NCBI RefSeq assembly: GCF_022213065.1
Contig: NZ_JAKLJA010000004.1
Coordinates: 186,001-250,000, forward strand
Source: Paraburkholderia tagetis
GTDB taxonomy: Bacteria; Pseudomonadota; Gammaproteobacteria; Burkholderiales; Burkholderiaceae
Length of the DNA: 64,000 nt
Direction: 5' to 3'
In this document: piece by piece, positions 9,847 to 20,728 of the stretch
How positions within the stretch are numbered: position 1 is the stretch's first letter
Layout of the letters: every line of letters starts with the position of its first letter
Position numbers and translations under genes: made by a program
Notes under the pieces: model-generated
The model's database searches: none
What the model was told of the DNA's origin: nothing
Seen by the model: the letters and a program-made list of their open reading frames with translations, nothing else

Positions 9847-11322
9847 TCAGTGCGCGCGAGCGTGCTTTTGATCCGCATGCGTATGCGGCTGCGTGACGAT
9901 GCTCACAGCCGCGAGCACGATAATATTCACCCCAAGCGCAAGAAACCCGATATTGATGTCCTTAAACGAATCGGACGCGAAGGGAATCAACTGCGCGACG
10001 CTCACATGCAGCAGCGTGGTGAGCACGACCACCAGCACACCTGCGAGAATCCCACAAAACGCGCCTTGTTTCGTCACGCGATTGCGCGTCGCGAGGCTGC
10101 ACACCAGCGCGGGGAATAGCTGCGTCACGAAGTTGTAGCCCATCAGCAGCAGCGCCACGATGGTCTCGCCGCCCTTGAGCGTGAAGCCCACTGCAACCAG
10201 CGCAACGATCGGCACGCACAGGCGCGCAATCCGCGCGACGCGCGCGTCGTCGGCGTTTTTCATCAGCGCGCCGCGATAAATATCGTTAGCCAGCAGCGTC
10301 GAGGCAGTGGTGAGAATCATCGAGCCAGGCACAAGCGCGGTGAGCACGCCGGCTGCGCCGATCACGCCCACGAACCACGGATCGAAGGTCTGCAGCGAGA
10401 GGCGGAACAGCGAGAGATCGATGTCGGTGCCCTTGAGGCCCGGCACCTTGAGCACCGCCGCGAAGCCGCAGAAGAAGACGAACAGCAGGATCAGTTGATA
10501 GAGCGGCAGGATCGCGGCGTTGCGGCGGAAGATGCGTTCGTCCTTCGCGGTGTAGACCGAGCCGAAGGTGTGCGGCCACATGAAGAAGCCGAGCGCGGCG
10601 AGCAGCGTCGTGGACTGGAACCACGTCACGCCCTGGCCTTTCGCGGCGAAATTGAGGAAGCCGGGCTTCGCCGCGTCGATGGCGCGGAACATCTCGGCGT
10701 GGCTGCCGTAGTAATGGACCGGCAGATAGATGCCGAGGAACACGGCGATGGCGAGAATCATCGTGTCCTTGACGACCGAATTCCACGCGCAGCCGCGCAC
10801 GCCCGAGACGGTCACATAGGTGGTGACCACCACCGCACCGATCCAGATCGCCACCGTCGACGGAATCGCGCCATACGATGCCGTCGACACGATGATGCCG
10901 AGACCCTTCAATTGCAGCACGAGATAGGGCACGAGCGCGGCCACGCCCACACATGCGACCAGCACGCCGAGCGCGGGGCTCTGGTATTTGCGTGCGAAAA
11001 AGTGCGGCTGTGAAAGCAGCCGGTGCTCTTTCGCGTAGCGCCACACGGGCGGCAGCATCCAGTACGAGAGAATGTACGCAAGCGTCGCGTAAGCCAGGAT
11101 GTAATAGACGGGCGCGCCCTTGCCGTAGGCAAAGCCGCTGCCGCCGAGAAACGTGAAGGTGGTGTAGATCTCGCCCGCCATCAGCAGGAACACGAACGCG
11201 GTGCCGAAGCTGCGTCCGCCCACCGACCACTGCTCGAGACTCATGTCGTGCCCATGGCGCGCACGCATGCCCAGATAGAGCGCGATCACAGTGATCGCCG
11301 CAATGATGATGAGCGCGCTCAT
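9847..11322 (-). CDS. Sodium:solute symporter family permease
   Basis: A 491-residue integral membrane protein with about 13 hydrophobic segments. It has SSS-family features: the early SVGGRSFGTAFVFLLMAGEIYTTFTFLGGSGFAYGKG stretch and TALVPGSMILTTASTLLANDIYRG near residues 330-355, with its conserved sodium-site Ser/Thr residues. The C terminus is His-rich. The ATG at 11322 overlaps the stop of the small DUF3311 gene by four bases. DUF3311/SSS pairs are known in many Proteobacteria and, where studied, move monocarboxylates such as pyruvate or lactate. The substrate here is unknown. Confidence 0.85.
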   Translation of the reverse strand: MSALIIIAAITVIALYLGMRARHGHDMSLEQWSVGGRSFGTAFVFLLMAGEIYTTFTFLGGSGFAYGKGAPVYYILAYATLAYILSYWMLPPVWRYAKEHRLLSQPHFFARKYQSPALGVLVACVGVAALVPYLVLQLKGLGIIVSTASYGAIPSTVAIWIGAVVVTTYVTVSGVRGCAWNSVVKDTMILAIAVFLGIYLPVHYYGSHAEMFRAIDAAKPGFLNFAAKGQGVTWFQSTTLLAALGFFMWPHTFGSVYTAKDERIFRRNAAILPLYQLILLFVFFCGFAAVLKVPGLKGTDIDLSLFRLSLQTFDPWFVGVIGAAGVLTALVPGSMILTTASTLLANDIYRGALMKNADDARVARIARLCVPIVALVAVGFTLKGGETIVALLLMGYNFVTQLFPALVCSLATRNRVTKQGAFCGILAGVLVVVLTTLLHVSVAQLIPFASDSFKDINIGFLALGVNIIVLAAVSIVTQPHTHADQKHARAH

Positions 11323-11534
11323 GATCGCACCTCGCCTTGTGGGTCTTGCACGGTGCGGTTGGCCGGATCGAGCTTGTAGACGATGCCCATGATGGCCGCG
11401 GTGAGCACGACCCACAAGACGATCCACGCCAGCACGAGCGGCATGCCGAGCACGAGTGGCTCGGTGCGGTTGACGAATGGCACGCCTATCAGAATGCCGA
11501 TGAAAGGTAGTGCAGCGAGCAACCTCAATGACAT
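11319..11534 (-). CDS. DUF3311 small membrane protein
   Basis: A 71-residue protein with two hydrophobic helices (about 3-20 and 28-51) and FVNRTEPLVLGMPLVLAWIVLW, the signature of DUF3311. A strong ribosome site, AAGGAGTTGCC, precedes the ATG. Its stop overlaps the symporter start (ATGA), so the two should be made together, the small protein probably as a helper subunit. The divergent stretch to marC (11535-11852) holds only promoter-type sequence as far as I can see. Confidence 0.85.
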   Translation of the reverse strand: MSLRLLAALPFIGILIGVPFVNRTEPLVLGMPLVLAWIVLWVVLTAAIMGIVYKLDPANRTVQDPQGEVRS

Positions 11535-11852
11535 GGCAACTCCTTTGGGTAAAAGGCAAATGTTGCTTCGGGGTCCGGTCGAATCACTCTATGCCGGGGA
11601 ATGCGCCCCGTAAAGCTGGAAAAAATCCCGATGCACCAATTCCGGGCAATCCTTGGCAGTCTGTGCGGGACGTATGCAGTTCCCGTGCCTTGCCGTGGTG
11701 GAAGATGCAGCATGGTGCGCTGCGTCATGAAGCGGGGATTTTGCGCATGGGCGCCGGCATGCAGCATGCACGGTGCGCACGGCTCCGGTTACACTTCACG
11801 CTGCCCGGCGGCGGCGCCATGGGAGCCCGCCGCGTCCACACGGATCGCGTAC

Positions 11853-12530
11853 ATGATCGAGAGCCTGATTTCAGACATTCTGTTCGGTTTCACCGGACTG
11901 ATCAGCATCATTAACCCTTTCGGAATTGCATTTGTTTTTCTCGATCGCACGGCGTCGCTCAGCGACGAAGAGCGGCGCCTGCTCGCCAAGCGCGTTGCCA
12001 CCAATGCCGGCTTCGTGCTGCTCGTGGCGTTTTTCGTGGGCACGCCCATCCTGCATTTCTTCGGTATTTCGATGGAGGCGCTGCGTATCGGCGGCGGCCT
12101 CGCGGTGGCCGTGAGCGGCTGGCAGATGCTCAATGCGCCGGAACCCGACCCGTCGGTCGCGGATCATCCGGTGAAACCACTCAGCGCTGCGTCGGCGTCC
12201 GGCAAGGCTTTCTTTCCGCTGACGGTTCCGCTCACCACAGGTCCTGGCTCCATCGCCACGGCCATTGCGCTCAATGCGAATCGCACGCACAAGCTTTCGG
12301 CGTTTCTGCTCTCGGGCATTGCCTCGGTGGCGATCTCCGTGCTCGTGGTCGTCGTGATCTATTACGTCTATAGCCGCGCCGCGCGTCTCGCATCGTACCT
12401 GGGCGTGGAAGGCACACGTGTGGCTATGCGCGTGTCGTCGTTCCTGCTGCTGTGCATTGGCGTGCAGATCATACTCACCGGCTTGAGCGGCTTTATCTCA
12501 CCGCTCCTCGGCGCGCACGCGGGCAATTGA
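11853..12530 (+). CDS. MarC family integral membrane protein
   Basis: A 225-residue protein with six hydrophobic segments. The MarC signatures are GLISIINPFGIAFVFLDRTASLS near the start, ALRIGGGLAVAVSGWQML in the middle and AFFPLTVPLTTGPGSIATAIAL after it. Function in the family is unsettled: the name comes from the multiple antibiotic resistance locus, but a resistance role is not supported. The ATG at 11853 begins the family-typical N terminus; the frame is open upstream but has no homology. It stands alone, divergent from the DUF3311/symporter pair. Confidence 0.88.
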   Translation: MIESLISDILFGFTGLISIINPFGIAFVFLDRTASLSDEERRLLAKRVATNAGFVLLVAFFVGTPILHFFGISMEALRIGGGLAVAVSGWQMLNAPEPDPSVADHPVKPLSAASASGKAFFPLTVPLTTGPGSIATAIALNANRTHKLSAFLLSGIASVAISVLVVVVIYYVYSRAARLASYLGVEGTRVAMRVSSFLLLCIGVQIILTGLSGFISPLLGAHAGN

Positions 12531-12565
12531 ATCGCGGCGCACGGGGTTCACTGTCCGCCACGTTC

Positions 12566-12613
12566 GGACGTTCTCAGGGACGTTCGCGGGGACGTTCGCG
12601 GTGACGTTGATTG
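12566..12613. repeat. Short 12-bp tandem repeat upstream of the amidotransferase gene
   Basis: Four 12-bp units based on GGACGTTCGCGG: two exact (12578-12589, 12590-12601) and one imperfect on each side. The array lies in the 5' leader of the next gene, just before its ribosome site (AGAGGG). Confidence 0.7.
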
Positions 12614-12637
12614 GGTCGTTGAAAGTAGAGGGTAATC

Positions 12638-13471
12638 ATGTGCCGCTGGCTCGCTTATACCGGTAACGCCGTGCCGCTCGAAACCGTGCTGTTTCGCGCG
12701 CGCCATTCGCTGATCGACCAGAGCCTGCATTCGAAGCTCGGCGCGACCACCACCAATGGCGATGGCTTTGGAGTCGGCTGGTATCAGCATCCGCACGATA
12801 TTCCGTATCGCTATCGCAGCGTGCAGCCGGCCTGGAATGACCGCAATCTGCGTGAGCTTTCGCGTGCAGTGCGCGCGCCGATGTTTATCGCGCATGTGCG
12901 CGCCGCTACGCATACCCCGGTGCAGGAGACCAACTGTCACCCGTTCCGGCATCGGCGCTGGATGTTCGCGCACAACGGGCTCATCGAGAGCTTTCCGCTC
13001 GTGCGCCGCGATCTGCTGGTGGCGATCGAGCCCGGACGGTTCAGCGCGCTCGAAGGCTCGACCGATTCAGAAGCGATGTTCTATCTCGCGATGACTTTCG
13101 GACTCGAAGCCGATCCTGTGCCTGCGCTCGAGCGCATGGTGGGATTCGTCGAGGCTACTGCGAAAAGGCATGGCATCGAGCCGGCGCTCAACATGACGGT
13201 CTGCGCAAGCGACGGCGAGCAGCTCGTGGCCGTGCGTTATTCCAGCGAACGCAAGTCGCGCACGCTCTTTCATAGCACTTCGTTCAAGCATCTGCATGAG
13301 CTTTATCCCGATGACCCGCGTATCGAGGCTGTGGGAGAGGATGCTTATCTGATTGTTTCCGAGCCGGTTGTGGATCTGCCCGATGCGTGGGCCGAGGTGC
13401 CTGAGTCCACCGCGATTGTCGTGCGCGGTGCGCGGATTGAGTATCGGGATTTTGTGCCGGTTGTGGTTTAG
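12638..13471 (+). CDS. Class II glutamine amidotransferase (YafJ-like)
   Basis: A 277-residue Ntn-hydrolase. Cys2 after the initiator Met (MCRWLAYTG) is the expected nucleophile. TNGDGFGVGWY, FIAHVRAATHTPVQETNCHPF and WMFAHNGLIE form the class II glutaminase pocket. No synthetase domain follows, as in YafJ, so the acceptor of the released ammonia is unknown. AGAGGG precedes the ATG. The gene is followed by repeat copy C. Confidence 0.87.
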   Translation: MCRWLAYTGNAVPLETVLFRARHSLIDQSLHSKLGATTTNGDGFGVGWYQHPHDIPYRYRSVQPAWNDRNLRELSRAVRAPMFIAHVRAATHTPVQETNCHPFRHRRWMFAHNGLIESFPLVRRDLLVAIEPGRFSALEGSTDSEAMFYLAMTFGLEADPVPALERMVGFVEATAKRHGIEPALNMTVCASDGEQLVAVRYSSERKSRTLFHSTSFKHLHELYPDDPRIEAVGEDAYLIVSEPVVDLPDAWAEVPESTAIVVRGARIEYRDFVPVVV

Positions 13472-13500
13472 TTGTGGTTTAGTTTTTTGTCGTGTGTCTT

Positions 13501-13790
13501 CGCGCTTTGCGCGTTTCGTTTACTTGTTTTCGTGTCGGTCTATTAGTGTTGCCCCTGTGCGGGGCGGCACCTACTTTTCTTTGCAGCCGCAAAGAAACGT
13601 AGGCAAAAGAAAGCCGCTCAAACCGCCAGTGTGACGCCGTCCACCACTTGCCTGTAATCGGAGCGGTTCCGGAGCGTCTGCCATCACGCGGCGTTTTTCG
13701 GAGTGACAAAGGGCTCATCCATCCGGCGGCGCTGCGCCCGCCGTGGGGCATTACCCAAACCGATGGGGTGCGTGCGTATTCGCCCGGTCA
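13501..13790 (+). repeat. Dispersed 3'-end repeat, copy C
   Basis: Begins 30 bp after the amidotransferase stop, in the same orientation. The hairpin (13570-13603) has one mismatch, with AAACGTAGG on the second arm. It continues through GGAGCGGTTCCGGAGCGTCTG to GGCGGCGCTGCGCCCGCCGTGGGGCAT. It fills most of the stretch 13472-13849; nothing else is seen there. Confidence 0.85.
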
Positions 13791-13849
13791 GGCTGTTTGT
13801 TTTTTTGCCGGGGCGCGCTGCGCTGGCGTGCTCTATGTGGCGGCGTTAT

Positions 13850-16488
<2,639 letters not shown>

Positions 16489-16512
16489 TGCCGTGCAGCG
16501 CGTATCGGGAAT

Positions 16513-16677
16513 TCAACGCGCTGTGACTGGCGCAACCGGCGCAATCTCAAACTCCGCAGCCAGATCCGCAAACGGCTTGCGCACCGAATCGGGCAAGTCG
16601 ATGGCGGTGGTATGGCGCGCGCGGTTATTTGCTTCGTATTCGCCCGGATACTGATCGGCGAACGGCAAGCTCGAGCG
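16513..16677 (-). pseudogene. Possible gene remnant of unknown family
   Basis: In the roughly 300-bp gap after pobA, the minus strand holds a 54-codon open stretch ending at a TGA (16513-16515). It reads like real protein (LPFADQYPGEYEANNRA, then TTAIDLPDSVRKPFADLAAEF), but an in-frame stop blocks it upstream and no start or ribosome site fits. It may be the C-terminal piece of a lost gene. I do not recognise the family. The rest of 16489-16795 shows nothing further. Confidence 0.3.
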
Positions 16678-16795
16678 TCAAGCGATGGGAGCGAGAGAAC
16701 CGGTGGCGGAAGAGAGGGGAGCGGCAGACGATGGCAGGAGACCGGCTACGCGCCGGTCCCATGCATGGGCGAAACAAGGTTAGGCAGAAAGCGGT

Positions 16796-17128
16796 TTACT
16801 GGCTCGCGCCCGCTGCGGCGGCTTTCTTCTGCGCGTTCTGGAGATTCGTCGGATAGTTCGGGTCGTTATTTGCCGGCTTGTAGCCCGCGTCCTCCAGCTT
16901 CTTCAGTTCGGCGTTGTTTTTCGCGCGTGCGGCCTTGCGTTCGGCTTTGTGCTGCGCGCGTGCCTGTTTGCGTTTCTCGGTCTTGGTAAGCGGCTGCGAG
17001 GCCGGCGCGGCGCTTTGCGCGGTGGCTGCGGGTGCGCTGGCGTCCTGGGCGAAGGCAGGCGCGGTAACGCTCAGCAGGAATGCGGCGGCGGCCGCGGCGA
17101 GAGTCAGCTTGCTGGTGGTGGACTGCAT
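16796..17128 (-). CDS. Small exported Ala/Lys-rich protein of unknown function
   Basis: A 110-residue protein with a clear signal peptide: MQSTTSKLTLAAAAAAFLLS, ending APAFAQ with a likely cut after AFA. The mature part is Ala/Gln-rich, then strongly basic with heptad-like KAERKAARAKNNAELKK, so probably an alpha-helix, and ends with a YPTNLQNAQKKAA segment. I chose the ATG at 17128 because AAGAGGG sits at the right distance; a GTG two codons upstream is possible. Probably periplasmic. No known catalytic motif is present. Confidence 0.7.
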   Translation of the reverse strand: MQSTTSKLTLAAAAAAFLLSVTAPAFAQDASAPAATAQSAAPASQPLTKTEKRKQARAQHKAERKAARAKNNAELKKLEDAGYKPANNDPNYPTNLQNAQKKAAAAGASQ

Positions 17129-17411
17129 GGACACCCTCTTGGTTGATTTTTACCGCTGGTTTCAGGGTTTGTAATGCAAGAATCGCGAGAAGCGGCGCGA
17201 CGGATGCCGCGCCGTCACCAGGTGCGCCGGTTTTATCCGTCGCCCTGGATTGAATGTATACGATCCGCGCAAACGAGGGTAGCAAGTGTGGACCCTGGCT
17301 CGTGCCGCGCAGCAGATCCGGGTGCCACTGCGCGGTGCGGCGATGGACGCGATGATGGCGCTGTGCAGCGCTTATGAGCGATCACGTGTGTTTACGTGAG
17401 GCTACGCTCGA

Positions 17412-18104
17412 TCACGCGTTCGTATCCCAGCGCCTTGCCGCCACGCGTTCGACGATGCGCGTGCGCTGCTCGAGCGTTGCCGCGCTTTGCGCGCGCACGC
17501 GTTCGACCACGGCTTGCGGCGCGCTTTCGGGGCTGCCCGCATTGAACGGCGGCGCCGGTGCATATTCGATTCCGAGCTGGAGCGCCTGCGCGGCTTCCAC
17601 GCCGATCAGCTCTGCCGCGAGTGTGAGCGCGAAGTCGATGCCTGCCGTGATGCCGCCGCCGGTGATGAGGTTGCCGTCGCGCACCACGCGCTCTTTCACC
17701 GCGATCGCGCCGAACGGTTCGAGCAACGTGTGAAAGGCCCAATGCGTAGTGGCGCGGCGTCCGCGCAGGAGACCCGCAGCGCCGAGCACGAGCGAGCCGG
17801 TGCAGACCGAGGTGACATAGCGCGCATCGCGTGCCTGGCGGCGCAGGAATGCGAGCGTGGTGTCGTCTTCGAGCAGCGGGGCCACGCCGGCGCCGCCCGG
17901 CACGCAGATCACGTCGAGCGGCGGACAGTCGTCGAAGACGGTGTCGGGCGTGAGCAGCATGCCGGTTGCCGACATGACGGGCTCGCGCGTTTTCCAGACG
18001 AGCCGCAACTGCGTGTCCGGCATCGATGCGAGCACGTCGTAGGGCCCGCAGAGGTCGAGCGGCTGCACCTTGGGGAAAAGCAGAAATCCGATCTTGAATG
18101 CCAT
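17412..18104 (-). CDS. DJ-1/PfpI family protein, isonitrile hydratase (InhA)-like
   Basis: A 230-residue class I glutamine amidotransferase-like protein. IGFLLFPKVQPLDLCGPYDVLA at the start and SVCTGSLVLGAAGLLRGRRATTHW near 100-123 (nucleophile elbow with its Cys) match cyclohexyl-isocyanide hydratase of pseudomonads, as does DGNLITGGGITAGIDFAL. InhA adds water to isonitriles to give N-substituted formamides. The family is broad and includes transcription-factor and chaperone-like members, so the substrate is uncertain. The ATG at 18104 opens the conserved fold; the frame continues upstream without homology. Confidence 0.75.
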   Translation of the reverse strand: MAFKIGFLLFPKVQPLDLCGPYDVLASMPDTQLRLVWKTREPVMSATGMLLTPDTVFDDCPPLDVICVPGGAGVAPLLEDDTTLAFLRRQARDARYVTSVCTGSLVLGAAGLLRGRRATTHWAFHTLLEPFGAIAVKERVVRDGNLITGGGITAGIDFALTLAAELIGVEAAQALQLGIEYAPAPPFNAGSPESAPQAVVERVRAQSAATLEQRTRIVERVAARRWDTNA

Positions 18105-18720
18105 GGAGAAAGCCTCGAAATGAAGGTGGAGAAAGACGCGAGCCGTGCCGGCGGCGGCGGCGCGTTCATCGTCATTCATCGTCACTCTATGCGCGCGCAC
18201 GTGCGCAGGAGCGCCAAAAAGCGCGTAAAAGCTGCCAGCCGCGCTGCTCGAACGCGTGCGACGGCGCTGCTCGCTGTTGCACGTCGCGGCGGCTTGAAGC
18301 ACGCGCATGCACAGCATGCCGAGCGATATGCAGGCTCGCGCGCCGCAACGTGCGTGACGATTTGCACTGCGTGCGCGCTGAACGCTGCATGCGAAGCACG
18401 TGCCTGGCGTGTTGCCTGGACGCGCGCCGAAGCCGCCGAAGGCACCGTTGTTGCGAAAAACCGCCATACGTGTGGCGTTTTCGCCGCATCGCGCACGCGT
18501 CGCGCGGGCGCGGGCGGCGTGCATGCGGGTCGCGCCGGAGCACGTTTACCCCTGTAAACAGGTATCGAAATGCATTCGGCAGTCAGCGCCGCGCAACAAA
18601 TTTGCATCTGCGATGCAAAAGAGTCACGCAAAACGCTTGCACGCTTGTAGAATCCGCCGTTGAAGCATCTGCATTCCGCTGTGCTTCGTCGATTCACTGA
18701 CCAACACTGGTAGGAGAAAC
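18105..18720 (+). other. Gene-free stretch upstream of the HU gene
   Basis: 616 bp with no convincing gene. A 7-bp perfect palindrome, TTTGCAT (18601-18607) with ATGCAAA (18613-18619), lies about 100 bp before the HU start and could be a regulator site. A TAGAAT -10-like hexamer lies between it and the gene. The rest is GC-rich sequence without clear features. Confidence 0.4.
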
Positions 18721-19164
18721 ATGCCGACTTCCGCAAAGAAAGTGGCCAAAAAGGCAGCTGCCCCGGCCAAGAAGGTTGCCGCAAAGAAAGCGCCCGCCAA
18801 GACGGCCGCAGCTAAGAAGGTCGCCGTGAAGGCGTCCGGCGCACCGTCGCCGATCAAGGACACCTTCACGAAGGCCTCGCTGGCTGCTCACGTTGCTGAG
18901 CGTGCTGGCGTCGAGCCGAAGGCCACGAAGGCCGTGCTCGCCGCGCTGGAAGACACGATCCTGGGTTCGGTCCACAAGAAGGGCGCCGGCGAATTCACGC
19001 TGTCCGGTCTTCTGAAGATCGTCGTTCAGGCCGTCCCGGCGAAGAAGAAGCGCTTCGGCAAAGACCCGTTCACGGGTGAAGAGCGCTGGTTCCCGGCCAA
19101 GCCGGCAACCGTGCGCATCAAGGCGCGCGCGCTGAAGAAGCTGAAGGACGCCGCAGCGGCCTAA
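18721..19164 (+). CDS. HU-family DNA-binding protein with histone H1-like tail
   Basis: A 147-residue protein. Residues 1-40 are an Ala/Lys/Pro-rich tail (SAKKVAKKAAAPAKKVAAKK) like the C-terminal tail of histone H1. Residues 47-145 are a full HU/IHF fold: KASLAAHVAERAGV, GEFTLSGLLKI, and RFGKDPFTGEERWFPAKPATVRIK for the DNA-binding arms. Proteins of this shape are known in Burkholderia and relatives as abundant nucleoid proteins. GGTAGGAG precedes the ATG, and a terminator follows, so it is a single-gene unit. Confidence 0.9.
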   Translation: MPTSAKKVAKKAAAPAKKVAAKKAPAKTAAAKKVAVKASGAPSPIKDTFTKASLAAHVAERAGVEPKATKAVLAALEDTILGSVHKKGAGEFTLSGLLKIVVQAVPAKKKRFGKDPFTGEERWFPAKPATVRIKARALKKLKDAAAA

Positions 19165-19214
19165 GTGCTTCGCGCCGTGGCCTTGCTGCTGCGGCACGCG
19201 TGAGTACCCCAAAG

Positions 19215-19250
19215 AATCCCCGTTGGCTTTGTGCCCGCGGGGATTTTTAT
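19215..19250 (+). terminator. Rho-independent terminator after the HU gene
   Basis: Stem AATCCCCG paired with CGGGGATT across a 14-base loop, running into a T-rich run, 50 bp after the HU stop. Confidence 0.85.
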
Positions 19251-19416
19251 TTGCCTATGGAAATCGCATCGTCTCGCTTTTTTCATGCCGAGCATGTGCA
19301 AATGTTATGCGCGGGCGTCAGGTAAGATGCTGCTAAATGTTAGTGGTTTCTAACGATCTCGATCTTGACTGACGATGCGCCGAAGGCCGTAGGGCAAAAG
19401 TGTATGCGTCCATGTT

Positions 19417-20316
19417 ATGCCAGCTTCCGAACTCAGTATTCGCCAGGTTGAAGCGTTTCGCGCCCTGATGCAATGGCGCACGGTCACGCGCGCTGCGCGT
19501 GCGCTTGGCGTTTCGCAACCCGCAGTGAGCCGTCTCGTTGCCGACTTCGAGGCGAGCGTGGGCTTTACATTGTTCGAGCGCGCGCGTGGACGGCTTCTGC
19601 CGACCGGCGAGGCGCATGCGCTTCATACGGAAGTCGAGCGTGCGTTCAGCGGGCTCGAACGGGTCGTGCAGGCCGCCGCGCAAATCCGCGAGCAGCGTCG
19701 CGGCGCGTTGTGTGTGGCTGGAGTACCCGAACTCGGTCCCGACTTTCTGCCGCGTGTGAGCGCCGCATTCGCGCAGGAGCATGAGGGCGTGGATGTGACG
19801 CTGCTCACGCTCGAACCTGCGCTCGCGCTCGAACGCGTGGCGGCACAGCGCTGCGATCTGGCGTTCGTTGGCGAGGAAGCGGCGCCGCGCGCCGTGCGGC
19901 TCGAGTGTCTCGGTCAATGGCCGATGCGCTGCATCGTGCCGCGCGGTCATCGCCTCGCGCGTAAGCGTGTCGTTGATGCGGCCGACTGCGAAGGCGAGCC
20001 CTTCGTTTCATATTCGGCGGGAACGCATGCGCGGCTGCGCATCGACCGCATGTTCTCCGAGTGCGGTGTCACGCGTCTCCCAAGCGTGGAAGCAGATCTC
20101 GCGCAGGCGCTCGTGACGCTGGTGGAGGCGGGGATGGGGATCGCGCTCGTTGATCCGCTCACGGCCGCGGGGGCGAGTGCGCGCGTCGTGGTGAAGCGCT
20201 TTGTGCCGGAGCTGGAGGTGCCGCTTAATGTGGCGCGGTACGCGCAGCGGGATGGTGTGCCGCTGGCGGAGGCCTTTCTGCGTTATGCCGTGGCCGCGCT
20301 TGGGAGGTTGCGGTGA
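19417..20316 (+). CDS. LysR-type transcriptional regulator
   Basis: A 299-residue regulator. The winged helix-turn-helix is at about residues 7-65: LSIRQVEAFRALMQWRTVTRAARALGVSQPAVSRLV, then FTLFERARGRLLPT. The C-terminal part is the periplasmic-binding-like effector domain, with a VEAGMGIALVDPLTA loop typical of the family. No operon partner is adjacent: an HU gene lies before and a repeat plus porin after, so the target cannot be inferred. Repeat copy D starts 22 bp after the stop. Confidence 0.87.
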   Translation: MPASELSIRQVEAFRALMQWRTVTRAARALGVSQPAVSRLVADFEASVGFTLFERARGRLLPTGEAHALHTEVERAFSGLERVVQAAAQIREQRRGALCVAGVPELGPDFLPRVSAAFAQEHEGVDVTLLTLEPALALERVAAQRCDLAFVGEEAAPRAVRLECLGQWPMRCIVPRGHRLARKRVVDAADCEGEPFVSYSAGTHARLRIDRMFSECGVTRLPSVEADLAQALVTLVEAGMGIALVDPLTAAGASARVVVKRFVPELEVPLNVARYAQRDGVPLAEAFLRYAVAALGRLR

Positions 20317-20337
20317 GGCGCTATGCCGATTTGTAGG

Positions 20338-20605
20338 GCGCTTTGCGCGTTTTCTTGTTTTCGTGTCGGTCTATTAGCGTTGCCCCTGTGCGGGGCGGCA
20401 AGAAAAGTAGGCGAAAGAAAGCCGCTCACACCGCTAGTGTGACGCAGTGCATCACTTGCCTTTAATCGGAGCGGTTCCGGAGCGTCTGTCGCCACGCGCC
20501 GTACAACGGAGTGACTAAGAACTCATCCCTCCGGCGGCGCTGCGCGCGCCGTGGGGCATAACACAAACCAGTGGGTGGGCCAGCGTATTCGCTGTTCAGG
20601 CGTCC
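20338..20605 (+). repeat. Dispersed 3'-end repeat, copy D (hairpin arm deleted)
   Basis: Same repeat as copies A-C, starting 22 bp after the LysR stop. The first hairpin arm and loop are missing: GGGGCGGCA runs straight into AAGAAAAGTAGGCG, so the 15-bp stem cannot form. The rest matches through GGAGCGGTTCCGGAGCGTCTG and GGCGGCGCTGCGCGCGCCGTGGGGCATAA. Only this copy and the porin terminator lie in 20317-20728. Confidence 0.83.
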
Positions 20606-20635
20606 GAGGTGCTCCCGCTCTGCACGCCACCAATG

Positions 20636-20662
20636 AAAAAGCCAACCCGAAGGGCTGGCTTG
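20636..20662 (-). terminator. Rho-independent terminator after the porin gene
   Basis: On the minus strand AAGCCAGCCC pairs with GGGTTGGCTT across a TTC loop, followed by Ts, about 70 bp after the porin stop. Confidence 0.85.
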
Positions 20663-20728
20663 CGTAGCGTGCAGCTTTTAGCTGCGTGGTCTCGTCGCGT
20701 GGCCGGGCGCGAGCCCGGCTCATGTCGA

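Noticed and set aside
9565-9878. Short frames such as those reading SVAPVRGGTYFSLQRQRKVG
   Set aside because: They lie in the dispersed repeat, recur only with it, and are its translation rather than a gene.
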